Of a stretch of 64,000 nucleotides of DNA, positions 56,319 through 64,000 are shown in pieces. The translations under genes and the position numbers were made by a program. The notes beneath the pieces are model-generated. The model did no database searches and was not told the DNA's origin. It saw only the letters and a list, made by a program, of their open reading frames with translations. Every line of letters begins with the position of its first letter. Position 1 is the stretch's first letter. The stretch spans positions 1 to 64,000 of the forward strand of contig JALUXG010000008.1 in NCBI GenBank assembly GCA_027019085.1, in the 5' to 3' direction. Origin of the DNA: Rhodanobacteraceae bacterium (GTDB lineage: Bacteria > Pseudomonadota > Gammaproteobacteria > Xanthomonadales > Rhodanobacteraceae).

Positions 56319-56933
56319 TCAGCGGCGTTTCGAAACCTCTGCCCCACCCGGGATGAATGAAGCGGAATCACCAAGGGGGGTATCCACGTCCGGCAAGGCC
56401 ACGTCGGGGATGGCAGCCATTTCCTCGTCGGTCATGTCCGAAACAGCGGCACTGTCCTGCATTGAAGCACCGGAGACCTGCAATCTCCCCGCCTGCGCCA
56501 GACGGCCGATGCGATCGAACACCTCGGCGCGCCCGAAGGGTTTCTTCATGAAGTCGTCGGCTCCGAAGCGCTGCACGTAGAACTGTTCGGTAGCCTGCAC
56601 ATTGCCGCTGATCATCACGATCGGGATGTCGCGCGTACGAGGATCCTGCCGCAGGCTCCGCAATACCTTGAAGCCATTCATCCCCGGCATGACGATATCG
56701 AGAAAGATCAGCGTCGGCCGTTCGCCAAAGGCCAATTGCAGTGCCTGCTCGCCATTTTCGGCCCGCAGCACGGCATAGCCGTTCTGGATCAGCATCTTGG
56801 CCAGTACTGCACGAATAGTCGGCGAATCGTCGACCACCAGCGCACTGGCGCCGTCCTGGACCGGCAATCGCGACCGCTGACGGCGGTCCATGTGGGTACC
56901 CAGCAAACGCCGGAAGAAATTTCCTGCTGGCAT
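56319..56933 (-). CDS. Single-domain response regulator with C-terminal tail
   Basis: A 204-residue protein with one CheY-like receiver from about residue 28 to 148. The acidic pocket is VVDDSPTIRAV, the phosphoacceptor Asp is in LIFLDIVMPGMNG, and the lysine is in DDFMKKPFG. The remaining tail is acidic and without an output domain. It resembles the PilG/PilH-type twitching regulators, but the partner kinase is not in the window. The start at 56933 (MPAGNFF) follows a weak GGAAG; a Met at 56891 is also possible. Confidence 0.85.
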   Translation of the reverse strand: MPAGNFFRRLLGTHMDRRQRSRLPVQDGASALVVDDSPTIRAVLAKMLIQNGYAVLRAENGEQALQLAFGERPTLIFLDIVMPGMNGFKVLRSLRQDPRTRDIPIVMISGNVQATEQFYVQRFGADDFMKKPFGRAEVFDRIGRLAQAGRLQVSGASMQDSAAVSDMTDEEMAAIPDVALPDVDTPLGDSASFIPGGAEVSKRR

Positions 56934-57020
56934 GCTTCCATCCCGTTCAAGGCAGATGCAGTGTGCGTCCACACGGCGCATGGCGCAAATCGCCCTTCTG
57001 GTCGATCTGTACAGCGCGAG

Positions 57021-57410
57021 TCAACCGCCTTCCTTGAGGCGACGCAATTGCCTGCGGGCATGCTTGTCGGGGCGCTGCCGCGGCGAGGCCGGCCCGGCAA
57101 GACGACGCAACTCGCGCTGCGCCATACGCGCCTGCCGGCTTTCCTCGGTCTCGCTGTACAGTTTCTGCGCAACCTCTGCCGAGCCTCGCGTCGACGACAG
57201 TCCCAGCACGACGATGTCCAGTCGCTCCCCCGCACGTGTCACCTGCAACCGGTCGCCAACACGGATGGGGCGCGCGGGCTTGCACGCCACGCCGTTATGG
57301 ACGACTTTGCCACCATCGATCGCATCGCGGCTGAGTCGTCGTGTCTTGAAGAATCGTGCGGCCCATAGCCACTGGTCCGCACGCACCGTGGCGTTGTCAT
57401 CGGCGCTCAT
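57021..57410 (-). CDS. hslR: S4-domain heat shock protein Hsp15
   Basis: A 129-residue RNA-binding protein. The S4 motif runs from about residue 9 to 65 (VRADQWLWAARFFKTRRLSRD, then 'GKVVHNGVACKPARPIRVGD'). The tail is rich in Arg and Lys. Hsp15 binds 50S subunits carrying stalled nascent chains after heat shock. The start at 57410 gives MSADDNATVRADQW. Confidence 0.92.
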   Translation of the reverse strand: MSADDNATVRADQWLWAARFFKTRRLSRDAIDGGKVVHNGVACKPARPIRVGDRLQVTRAGERLDIVVLGLSSTRGSAEVAQKLYSETEESRQARMAQRELRRLAGPASPRQRPDKHARRQLRRLKEGG

Positions 57411-57452
57411 GTCTGGATTATGCTGGATCCGGGCGTAATGGAGGACTGCATC

Positions 57453-57728
57453 ATGGCGCTTGACCTGGATTTCGACCTCAAGGCCCTGGGCATTGCACTG
57501 CCCTTTGCCGCCATCGCATGGAAATGGCTGCGCAGCCACAACGACCGCACGCTGTCACCACCGGGCGCAGGCACGAACGACGCAGCGATCGAACGCTTGG
57601 TACACCAAGGCAAGTCGCTGGAAGCGATCAAGGCGATACGCAGCAAATACAAGTGCAGCCTTGCCCAGGCCAAGGCGCAATACGATGCGATTCGCGAACG
57701 TCAGTCCGGGGACAGCTCACCCCGATAG
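57453..57728 (+). CDS. Small protein with L7/L12 C-terminal-like motif
   Basis: A 91-residue protein with a strong GGAGG box eight bases before the ATG at 57453. The N-terminal part carries a short hydrophobic segment (LGIALPFAAIAWKWL), perhaps a membrane anchor. The C-terminal part reads IERLVHQGKSLEAIKAI, then RSKYKCSLAQAKAQYD, like the helix-loop-helix of ribosomal protein L7/L12 (G-x-x-x-E-A-I-K ... L-x-x-A-K). Function unknown. Its end overlaps the convergent AEC transporter gene by 12 bp. Confidence 0.75.
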   Translation: MALDLDFDLKALGIALPFAAIAWKWLRSHNDRTLSPPGAGTNDAAIERLVHQGKSLEAIKAIRSKYKCSLAQAKAQYDAIRERQSGDSSPR

Positions 57729-58619
57729 GATCAGATTGGCCAACGGCACCGTAACCAGCGAGAGCACGATACCGATGCCGAGCACGCTGTTGGCCAGATC
57801 GCGGTCGAGTCCGTACTGTTCAGCGAGGATGGCCGCTGAAATCATCGGCGCCATCGCTGCCTCGAGCACTCCCACGGTCAACACCAGGCCATGCACGCCC
57901 AGGCCGATGCCCAGTCCCCAGGCCAGCAAGGGGCCAGCCAGCAGCTTCCAGCCAAGCCCCGCCGAGATGATTCCGGCCTGACCGCGCACTCCGCCAAGCC
58001 TGAACTGCATGCCCACCGAAAACAGGGCCAGCGGCGTGAGCGTGGCGCCGATCGGCGCCAGCACGCCATCGACCCATGAAGGCCAACCACCCAGCCTGCC
58101 TGCCATGACGCCAATCACGAGGCACACAAAGGCCGGAAACGTGACGATCCGGCGCAGCACATGACTCACCCGCGGGCGCCCACCGGCATACATGGCAGCC
58201 GCGACCAGGGCAAACGAGGACAGCAGCGGAAACGAACCCAGCTGATCGGCCACCACGGCGAATTTCAGACCTTCCGCGCCGTGCAGGGCCTCGATCAGGG
58301 GAAATCCCATGAAACTCGTGTTGCCCAGCCCACACACCAGCACCAGCGTGCCGATGCGCGCGCGCGACCAGCCCAGACGATGGCCAATGGCTGCACACAG
58401 CGCCCAGGCGCCAAAAAAGACCACCCAGGTGGCGGCAACCGGAAACCACAGGTCCGACCGGAACCGGAGTTTCGGTATCAGCTCCAGCACGATGGCCGGC
58501 AGCGCCACATACAGCACCCACCAGTTGATCGCACGCGCCATGCCTTTCGGAGGATGGGCCCATCGCGCGATCAGCTTCCCGAGTACCAGGCAGACAAAGA
58601 GCAGCAGCAGGGCTTCCAT
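57717..58619 (-). CDS. AEC-family (auxin efflux carrier type) transporter
   Basis: A 300-residue membrane protein with about ten helices. Typical AEC features are the N-terminal 'NWWVLYVALPAIVLELI', 'LVCGLGNTSFMGFPLIEAL', and 'TLTPLALFSVGMQFRL', with a C-terminal 'EAAMAPMISAAILAEQYGLD'. Such carriers move small organic acids or similar solutes across the inner membrane; the substrate is not evident. The start at 58619 is chosen; a frame running to 58799 overlaps the divergent kinase gene. Confidence 0.9.
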   Translation of the reverse strand: MEALLLLFVCLVLGKLIARWAHPPKGMARAINWWVLYVALPAIVLELIPKLRFRSDLWFPVAATWVVFFGAWALCAAIGHRLGWSRARIGTLVLVCGLGNTSFMGFPLIEALHGAEGLKFAVVADQLGSFPLLSSFALVAAAMYAGGRPRVSHVLRRIVTFPAFVCLVIGVMAGRLGGWPSWVDGVLAPIGATLTPLALFSVGMQFRLGGVRGQAGIISAGLGWKLLAGPLLAWGLGIGLGVHGLVLTVGVLEAAMAPMISAAILAEQYGLDRDLANSVLGIGIVLSLVTVPLANLILSG

Positions 58620-58719
58620 GAACGATGCAACCCTCGGCAAAGCGGCTATTGAACACCATGCAGCCACCCGCACGCACCCTCGGCGATAATGCATGTACGA
58701 ATATTTCCTGCGAGCCTGC

Positions 58720-59835
58720 ATGTCCCATCGCGTACACGGATTGACCGGAGAGTCAGCACAAGCTGACTGGCCTCCGCTGACAGCGGGCGAACTCGTCACC
58801 GTGCTTGCCTGCTATGGCCTCGACGCACCGCAAGGTTCGCCGTGGATCAGTCCCCGCCCGCTCTCTTCCGCTGCCTGCGTGCAGGCCGGAACACGTCAGG
58901 TCTTCGTCAAACGCCACCCGCGGGATGTTCGCAACGCACCGGCCTTGCGAGAGGAACACCGTTTCATCGCCCACCTGCGCGCACGCGGCATCCCTGTACC
59001 CCAGGTACTGACACGACCCGATGGCGACAGCGTGTTCGATACCGGGACATGGACCTACGAACTGCATGCCCTTGCCGCGGGCGACGACCGCTATCGCCAG
59101 GCCCATTCGTGGACACCGCCGCGTTCGCTTTCCGACGCGCGTGCCGCGGGCAGCATGCTGGCCAGGCTGCATCAGGCCTCGCAGGGATACGCCGCGCCGC
59201 AACGCTCCACGCACATCCTGGTCGCCCGCGACGAACTGCTGCGCGACGCGGATGTGATCGGCGCGCTGGAAGCACAACTGGCTTCACGGCCGGCACTGGC
59301 CAGTTTCCTCGCCACGCGCCGCTGGCAGAACGACCTGCAAGCCGATGTGCTGCCCCTGCATGCACTTGCGCAACCGGAGCTGGCCGGCGAGCCGCGCCTG
59401 TGGACCCACAACGACTGGCATGTGTCGAACCTGTTCTGGCACGACGATCACCGTGTTGCCGCGGTGGTGGATTTCGGACTGGCCTCGCCGAACTTCGCGC
59501 TTTACGACCTGGCAACCGCCATCGAGCGCAATGCCATTGCATGGCTGGACCTGGTACGCGGGGATGAGTCCGTGCACGCCCGTGTCGCCGAAGCGCTGAT
59601 CACCGGCTACCGTGACGAGACCCCCCTGCATGCACGGGACCTGCATGTGCTGGCACGCTTGCTGCCTGTGGTGCACCTGGATTTCGCGCTCTCGGAGATC
59701 GAGTACTTCCACGGCATTCTTGCTTCGCGCGAGCGCGCCGAACTGGCCTATGCACAGTTCCTCCTGGGCCACGCCCGCTGGTTCAGGCAGGCCTCCGGAC
59801 AGCGTCTGCTGGAATGCATCGAGGCACTCGCCTGA
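58720..59835 (+). CDS. APH-family small-molecule or protein kinase
   Basis: A 371-residue kinase of the aminoglycoside phosphotransferase / choline kinase fold (380 residues if the ATG at 58693 is used). The ATP-site lysine is in VFVKRHP; the catalytic loop is LWTHNDWHVSNLFW and the metal site VVDFGLAS. The family includes thiamine kinase, homoserine kinase and the stress kinase SrkA, and no signature decides between them. It lies upstream of the TPP riboswitch on the same strand, so thiamine as substrate is a possibility worth testing. Confidence 0.8.
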   Translation: MSHRVHGLTGESAQADWPPLTAGELVTVLACYGLDAPQGSPWISPRPLSSAACVQAGTRQVFVKRHPRDVRNAPALREEHRFIAHLRARGIPVPQVLTRPDGDSVFDTGTWTYELHALAAGDDRYRQAHSWTPPRSLSDARAAGSMLARLHQASQGYAAPQRSTHILVARDELLRDADVIGALEAQLASRPALASFLATRRWQNDLQADVLPLHALAQPELAGEPRLWTHNDWHVSNLFWHDDHRVAAVVDFGLASPNFALYDLATAIERNAIAWLDLVRGDESVHARVAEALITGYRDETPLHARDLHVLARLLPVVHLDFALSEIEYFHGILASRERAELAYAQFLLGHARWFRQASGQRLLECIEALA

Positions 59836-59897
59836 CCGTATCGCTCGCAAAAACCGGCTGGCGTTCGGACACAAAACATGCTGCAATGCATGCCTGA

Positions 59898-59977
59898 GAA
59901 GCGGGGGTGCCTGGCTGGAACCAGGCTGAGAATCACCCTTCGAACCTGATCCGGCTCGTACCGGCGTAGGGAGCTTC
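59898..59977 (+). promoter_or_regulatory. TPP riboswitch (THI element)
   Basis: The conserved thiamin-pyrophosphate aptamer is present: P1 GAAGC (59898-59902) with GCTTC (59973-59977), GGGGGTGCC, GGCTGAGA, ACCCTTCGAACCTGAT, then CCGG and CCGGCGTAGGGA. This matches the consensus in order and spacing. It lies 70 bp before the TonB receptor start, so thiamine should shut off receptor and PnuC expression. A sequestering stem in the leader (CCTG near 59989 with CAGG near 60001) may form the expression platform. Confidence 0.95.
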
Positions 59978-60047
59978 GACATGATCCGCCTGCCTGGCGG
60001 GTCAGGTCGCCGTCGCTTCGTGGCATCCACCAACCGACGTGCAGACC

Positions 60048-62222
60048 ATGAACCGTACCCTCTTCAGCATCGCCCTCCTCCTCGTGCCTGTATACGCCGT
60101 CTCCGGCATGGCGTCGGCCCGTGACACACAGCCGGCCTCTGCGGCATCGTCCGCCACGCCCCTGGCCCCGGTTACCGTGCGCTCGCCATCCGCACCTCGA
60201 CAAGGCGGGATCGCCAATCTGGATGGTGCATCCCTCAAGGACACCCCGGTCAGTATCACCATCATGTCGCGCCGTGAACTGGACCTGCGCCAACCGCGCA
60301 CCATCAGCGACCTGGCCAGTTATGACGCTTCGATGGGCGATGATTACGCGCCTGTCGGTTACTACCAGGACACCACTATCCGCGGCTACATCCTCGACCT
60401 GGCCACCGGATTTCGCATCAACGACCTGACGGTGGTCGGGGCCCAGCGCTTTGCCTTCGAGAACGTGCAGCGGGTGGAGGTTCTCAAGGGCCTGGCAGGT
60501 ATCGACGCCGGCGTGATCGCACCCGCCGGCGTGATCGATTTCATCACCAAGCGCCCAGCCGATGTGCACAGCCTCACCTTCGGCACCGACTCGCACGGGT
60601 CACGCTATGCCGCGGCCGACATTGGCACCTGGCTGACACCGGATTTCGGCATCCGACTCAACACGGCCTGGGAAGGCATCCACAGCTACGTCGAGCATGC
60701 CAACGGCCGACGCAATTTCTATGCCCTGGCTGCGGACTGGAAGATCGGGGAGCGCGCCGTATTGCGCCTGGACAGCAGCTACCAGACCAGCGCGCAACGT
60801 TCGGTGTCGGGCTACCAGCTACTGGGCGGCACCACCGTGCCTGCGCATGCCAGCCGCACGCAGATGCTCGGCTACGAGCCCTGGCAACTGCCCGTGATCA
60901 TGGGCACCAGCAACACCAGCGCACGCCTGGACCTCGCACTGAGCAAGCACTGGAAACTGCGGCTCGATGCCGGGCACAGCCGCAGCGTCATCAACGACAA
61001 CGTGGCCTACGCCTACGGCTGCTTCTATACCGCCGCCTGCGCAAGCGGCGCCACACCGGGCAATTTCTTCGCTCCCAACGGCGAGTACGACATCTACGAC
61101 TACCGCAGCCCGGACGACACGCGGGCCAACGACGAGATCAAGGCCATCGTGAACGGTCAGTTCGATACCGGTTTCCTGCACCACACCGTGAGCCTGGGCG
61201 CGGATTTTTTCCGCCGTATCGTGCATCAGCGTCCTTATGTGTATGACTATGTCGGCAGCGCCAACATCAGCCAGCGCAACCCGCCCTACTACCCCCCCTC
61301 GCCGAATCAGCCCGGCCCACCGGCCCGACGACTGGACAGCTGGCAGCGCGCACTCATGGCGCAGGACCGCATCCGCTTTGGCGGGCACTGGCAGGGTGTT
61401 GTCGGCGCGCGTTTCGTGCGTCTGGACGAAAGCGCCTTTGACGACCGCGGCCTGCTCCAGCGTCATACCCGCCTGCACCGCGCCCTGCCCCAGGCCGCTT
61501 TGTTATGGATGCCCGACGCTGCCATCACCGGATATCTCAGTTACAGCGAAAGCCTGTCACTGGGCGCGGAGGCACCGTGGTGGGCCAGCAACGGAGGCAC
61601 CATCCTTGCGCCCCTGCTCTCGCGGCAAACCGAGCTGGGTGCCAGATACGATTCAGACGGTGGCCCGCAACTGAGCCTGGCCGTGTTCCGCATCCGTCGC
61701 CCCGATCAGTACGCCATGCCCGATGCCAGTCCGGCGGGATACACCTTCGTGCAGCGCGGTCAGAACGTGCATCAGGGTATCGAACTGGGCGCGCATGGCC
61801 CGCTGGGGGCAGATCTGCGCCTCGATGCCAGCGTGGCCTGGCTGCGGACACGCGCCGAGGGCATCGGCACGCCCGCCTACGAGGGGCATCAGCTCGTGAA
61901 CACGCCAGCCTGGCGCACTTCGGTTTTCGCCGAGTACCGGTTGCCGGTGTTCCCCGCACTGAGCCTGCTGGGCGGCTGGCGCTACAGCAGCGAGAAGAAT
62001 GCGCTGCCAGACGGCCTGACGCGCGTGGGCGCCTACAACGTCTTCGATACCGGGCTGGTCTACCGCACCCGCCCCGGCGGGCATACCATCACCTGGCGCC
62101 TGATCGTCAACAACGTGTTCAACCGTTTCTACTGGCGCGATACCGGAACCGCCTATGGCGACGCCTTCCTGTTCCCGGGCGCACCGCGTCTGGCCCGCCT
62201 TACCGTGACCGTGGACCTGTAA
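60048..62222 (+). CDS. TonB-dependent outer membrane receptor for thiamine (predicted)
   Basis: A 724-residue outer membrane receptor of the siderophore-receptor type. It has a signal peptide (SIALLLVPVYAVSG...ASA), a TonB-box-like APVTV, a plug domain with 'DTPVSITIMSRREL' and 'VQRVEVLKGLAG', and a 22-strand barrel ending in a terminal strand (LTVTVDL). The TPP riboswitch and the PnuC-type gene 4 bp downstream point to thiamine or a thiamine precursor as substrate. A GTG at 60039 could add three residues. Confidence 0.87.
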   Translation: MNRTLFSIALLLVPVYAVSGMASARDTQPASAASSATPLAPVTVRSPSAPRQGGIANLDGASLKDTPVSITIMSRRELDLRQPRTISDLASYDASMGDDYAPVGYYQDTTIRGYILDLATGFRINDLTVVGAQRFAFENVQRVEVLKGLAGIDAGVIAPAGVIDFITKRPADVHSLTFGTDSHGSRYAAADIGTWLTPDFGIRLNTAWEGIHSYVEHANGRRNFYALAADWKIGERAVLRLDSSYQTSAQRSVSGYQLLGGTTVPAHASRTQMLGYEPWQLPVIMGTSNTSARLDLALSKHWKLRLDAGHSRSVINDNVAYAYGCFYTAACASGATPGNFFAPNGEYDIYDYRSPDDTRANDEIKAIVNGQFDTGFLHHTVSLGADFFRRIVHQRPYVYDYVGSANISQRNPPYYPPSPNQPGPPARRLDSWQRALMAQDRIRFGGHWQGVVGARFVRLDESAFDDRGLLQRHTRLHRALPQAALLWMPDAAITGYLSYSESLSLGAEAPWWASNGGTILAPLLSRQTELGARYDSDGGPQLSLAVFRIRRPDQYAMPDASPAGYTFVQRGQNVHQGIELGAHGPLGADLRLDASVAWLRTRAEGIGTPAYEGHQLVNTPAWRTSVFAEYRLPVFPALSLLGGWRYSSEKNALPDGLTRVGAYNVFDTGLVYRTRPGGHTITWRLIVNNVFNRFYWRDTGTAYGDAFLFPGAPRLARLTVTVDL

Positions 62223-62226
62223 GCCC

Positions 62227-62814
62227 ATGGGCTGGCTGGAGCTGACCGGTTCGGTACTGAGCATCTACGCCGTCTGGCTGACAGCCCGGCGGCGCATGCT
62301 CAACTTTCCCGTGGGCCTGGCCTCGGTGATCGTGTACGGGTGGATCTTCTACTCTGCGCACCTGTATTCGGACGCCCTGCTGCAGATCGTTTTCGCCGGT
62401 TTCATCGTCTACGGATGGCTGCGCTGGATCGGCAACCTCGACACCAGCGGACGCGTGCGGATCGCGCCGCTGCCCCGCCGGCGCGCCATGCTCAGCGTGC
62501 TGGCAGGCGTGCTCGGCGCGCTGGCACTGGGCTGGACGATGCATCGCTACACCGATGCCGCCCTGCCCTGGCTGGATGCCGCACTCACTGCGTTCAGCCT
62601 GGTCGCCCAGTTCTGGCAGGATCGTCGCCACCTCGCCGCCTGGTGGCTGTGGATCATGCTCGATGTGATCTACATCGGGGAATACCTGTACAAGGACCTG
62701 CGCATCACCGCCGTGCTGTATGCCATTTTCGTCGGGCTGGCGGTAATGGGGCTGCGCGCGTGGCAGCACGCCGCCACAGGGGAGGCATCATGCGCCGACC
62801 CTGCCACAGGTTGA
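62227..62814 (+). CDS. pnuT: PnuC-family transporter, predicted thiamine carrier PnuT
   Basis: A 195-residue inner membrane protein with about seven helices of the PnuC fold. It begins MGWLELTGSVLSIYAVWLTA and has WFPVGL-like NFPVGLASVIVYGWIFY, and 'WWLWIMLDVIYIGEYLYKDL', the PnuC substrate-site region. PnuC proteins carry nicotinamide riboside, but members under TPP riboswitches carry thiamine. It starts 4 bp after the receptor gene, so it shares that transcript. Confidence 0.88.
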   Translation: MGWLELTGSVLSIYAVWLTARRRMLNFPVGLASVIVYGWIFYSAHLYSDALLQIVFAGFIVYGWLRWIGNLDTSGRVRIAPLPRRRAMLSVLAGVLGALALGWTMHRYTDAALPWLDAALTAFSLVAQFWQDRRHLAAWWLWIMLDVIYIGEYLYKDLRITAVLYAIFVGLAVMGLRAWQHAATGEASCADPATG

Positions 62815-62815
62815 A

Positions 62816-63364
62816 TCAGCCGCGGGTCTCGAGCCAGCGCCGCGCCATGCGCCGCAGCGATGCATCCATCGAAACGTCGTCGGCAATCGAGGTCACCTCG
62901 CGCCAGGCCAGCGCATGCGATTCGTTGCTGACGACGAAACGTTCGTCCTCGCCGGCACGCACGACATAACGAACGTCGTAGTGCCAGTGTTCGGGTTCGT
63001 TACCCCTTGCCGGGATGCGATGACGATCAAGGTCGAAGATGTCGCCCTCGACCCTCAATCCGGCCACACCGGTCTCCTCTTGCGCCTCCCGCAGGGCCAC
63101 ATGCGACAGGTTCATGTCGCCATCGGCATGACCGCCCGGCTGCAGCCAGCGATCGAGCTTGCGGTGATGCGTGAGCAGGGTACGCCGTCCGTCGGCACTG
63201 ACCAGCCAGGCCGAGGCAGTGAAATGCCCAGCAAGACGCGTGCGCAGGAAAGCAGGCCTGCCTTCCCCGGCAAGACTCGTGAAAAGATCGGCGGTGGGTG
63301 CATCGTTCATTGCCTGCGCATAGCTGTCGAGATGCTCGCGCAGGCGGGCCAGGGCTGGGTTCAT
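62816..63364 (-). CDS. Nudix hydrolase
   Basis: A 182-residue Nudix protein. The box is GGHADGDMNLSHVALREAQEETG (quoted to the nearest conserved part: G-x5-...-R-E-x2-E-E-x-G), about residues 85-107. The preceding 'HHRKLDRWLQPG' is typical of a subgroup that hydrolyses nucleoside-diphosphate derivatives. The start at 63364 is preferred over the long frame to 63403. It is convergent with pnuT, one base apart, so it is not in the riboswitch transcript. The substrate is unknown. Confidence 0.85.
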   Translation of the reverse strand: MNPALARLREHLDSYAQAMNDAPTADLFTSLAGEGRPAFLRTRLAGHFTASAWLVSADGRRTLLTHHRKLDRWLQPGGHADGDMNLSHVALREAQEETGVAGLRVEGDIFDLDRHRIPARGNEPEHWHYDVRYVVRAGEDERFVVSNESHALAWREVTSIADDVSMDASLRRMARRWLETRG

Positions 63365-63573
63365 GCGTCCTTGGGTCCTTGCGGGAAAAGTGCGCTGCCA
63401 CACGGGGCAGACCGGCTGCGCAGCTTAACCCATGACTTTTCTCCTTGTACGGCATCGGGGAGTTTGGCATGGTACGGCGACCGCGACCCGCCAGACACGG
63501 GCCGCCGCATTCGCAGTGGCGGGGAACGACTACATCCGCGCCAACATCGCTGCATCATCCGGGGAGACATTGC

Positions 63574-64000
63574 ATGAACGATCTTTTCATCACCAAGCCG
63601 GTGCACGCCGAGGCTCACGTGGTCGCGGGCGAGGAGGTCGAGGAATACTCGCTGACCCGGACGTTAAGCTGGCCGCATCTGGTCATGCTGGGCATCGGCG
63701 CCGTGATCGGTGCAGGTATCTTCGTGATCACCGGCACCGCGGCCGCCGATCACGCCGGACCTGCCATCATCCTCAGTTTCGTTTTCGCCGGCATCGCCTG
63801 CGCCTTCGCTGCACTCTCCTATGCCGAGCTCTCGGCCATGATCCCGGTCTCCGGCAGCGCCTACAGTTACACCTATTCGACCATGGGTGAAGCTGCCGCA
63901 TGGTTTGTCGGCTGGAGCCTGGTCCTCGAATACCTGTTCGCCGCCTCGACAGTCGCGGTCGGCTGGGCCGGATACACCATGAGCTTCCTGGATCAATTCG
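63574..64000 (+). CDS. APC-family amino acid permease (partial, runs off the window)
   Basis: The first 142 codons of a cationic/branched amino acid permease. It starts MNDLFITKPVHAEAHVVAG with GGAG nine bases upstream. Then come LTRTLSWPHLVMLGIGAVIG, AGIFVITGTAA and 'AALSYAELSAMIPVSGSAY', the signature of the APC superfamily YfnA/CAT branch. The C-terminal part is beyond position 64000. An overlapping frame from 63432 is a shadow. Confidence 0.9.
   Translation, partial: MNDLFITKPVHAEAHVVAGEEVEEYSLTRTLSWPHLVMLGIGAVIGAGIFVITGTAAADHAGPAIILSFVFAGIACAFAALSYAELSAMIPVSGSAYSYTYSTMGEAAAWFVGWSLVLEYLFAASTVAVGWAGYTMSFLDQF

Noticed and set aside
63432..63890. 152-codon plus-strand frame before and over the permease start
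   Set aside because: It is out of frame with the permease, which has a good ribosome-binding site and family motifs.

Overview
This is a GC-rich, gene-dense stretch of a gammaproteobacterial chromosome. The gene content points to the order Xanthomonadales (Lysobacterales), most likely Rhodanobacteraceae or a close relative. The strongest pointer is the arginine operon, which uses the acetylcitrulline route typical of xanthomonads: N-acetylornithine carbamoyltransferase, N-acetylcitrulline deacetylase, and a fused N-acetylglutamate kinase/synthase. The 180-kDa NAD-glutamate dehydrogenase, the FimX-like protein and the DksA with a histone H1-like tail agree with this. The assignment is inferred from gene content only.

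Layout. 1-31: edge of a probable IS1595-type transposase gene. 194-8977 (minus): one tightly coupled arginine operon (argF', paiB-like, osmC-like, argG, argE', argB/A fusion, GNAT, argC, a possible 51-codon ORF, argH), most junctions overlapping by 4 bp. 9330-16560: glycine-zipper lipoprotein-like gene, cysS, a REP-like cluster, sufE, tailed dksA, yidD, an M23 peptidase gene frameshifted by a 50-bp tandem duplication, a 5'-nucleotidase and NAD kinase. 16593-28190: the giant NAD-GDH, a membrane GGDEF protein, and an RND efflux pair. 28273-33191: fabG-fabD-fabH-rpmF-yceD (minus) and a small membrane protein plus a Maf nucleotide phosphatase (plus). 33142-39448: ArnT-like glycosyltransferase, the MoxR-DUF58-transglutaminase triad, and a Slp lipoprotein. 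39540-44593 (minus): a fused E1 alpha-beta 2-oxoacid dehydrogenase, a GNAT, a glutaryl-CoA dehydrogenase and FolE2. 44710-48334 (minus): mtaD, ubiG, gph and a squalene/phytoene-synthase-like protein. 48379-52513: efp, with epmB divergent from it, then a FimX-like REC-PAS-GGDEF-EAL protein followed by an in-frame TonB C-terminal remnant. 52598-57410 (minus): rplS-trmD-rimM-rpsP, ffh, a response regulator, hslR. 57453-64000: a small L7/L12-CTD-like protein, an AEC transporter, an APH-family kinase, a TPP riboswitch controlling a TonB receptor and a PnuC-type carrier (thiamine uptake), a Nudix hydrolase, and the start of an amino acid permease.

Most of the window is core metabolism and translation. 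I found no CRISPR array, prophage, defence island, rRNA or tRNA. The observations most worth a second look are local: the tailed single-cysteine DksA, the duplication that frameshifts the M23 peptidase, the TonB remnant in frame with the fimX stop, the REP unit that supplies the cysS stop codon, the riboswitch-controlled thiamine uptake locus with a neighbouring kinase, the non-arginine genes inside the arg operon, and hairpins in front of argF' and efp.
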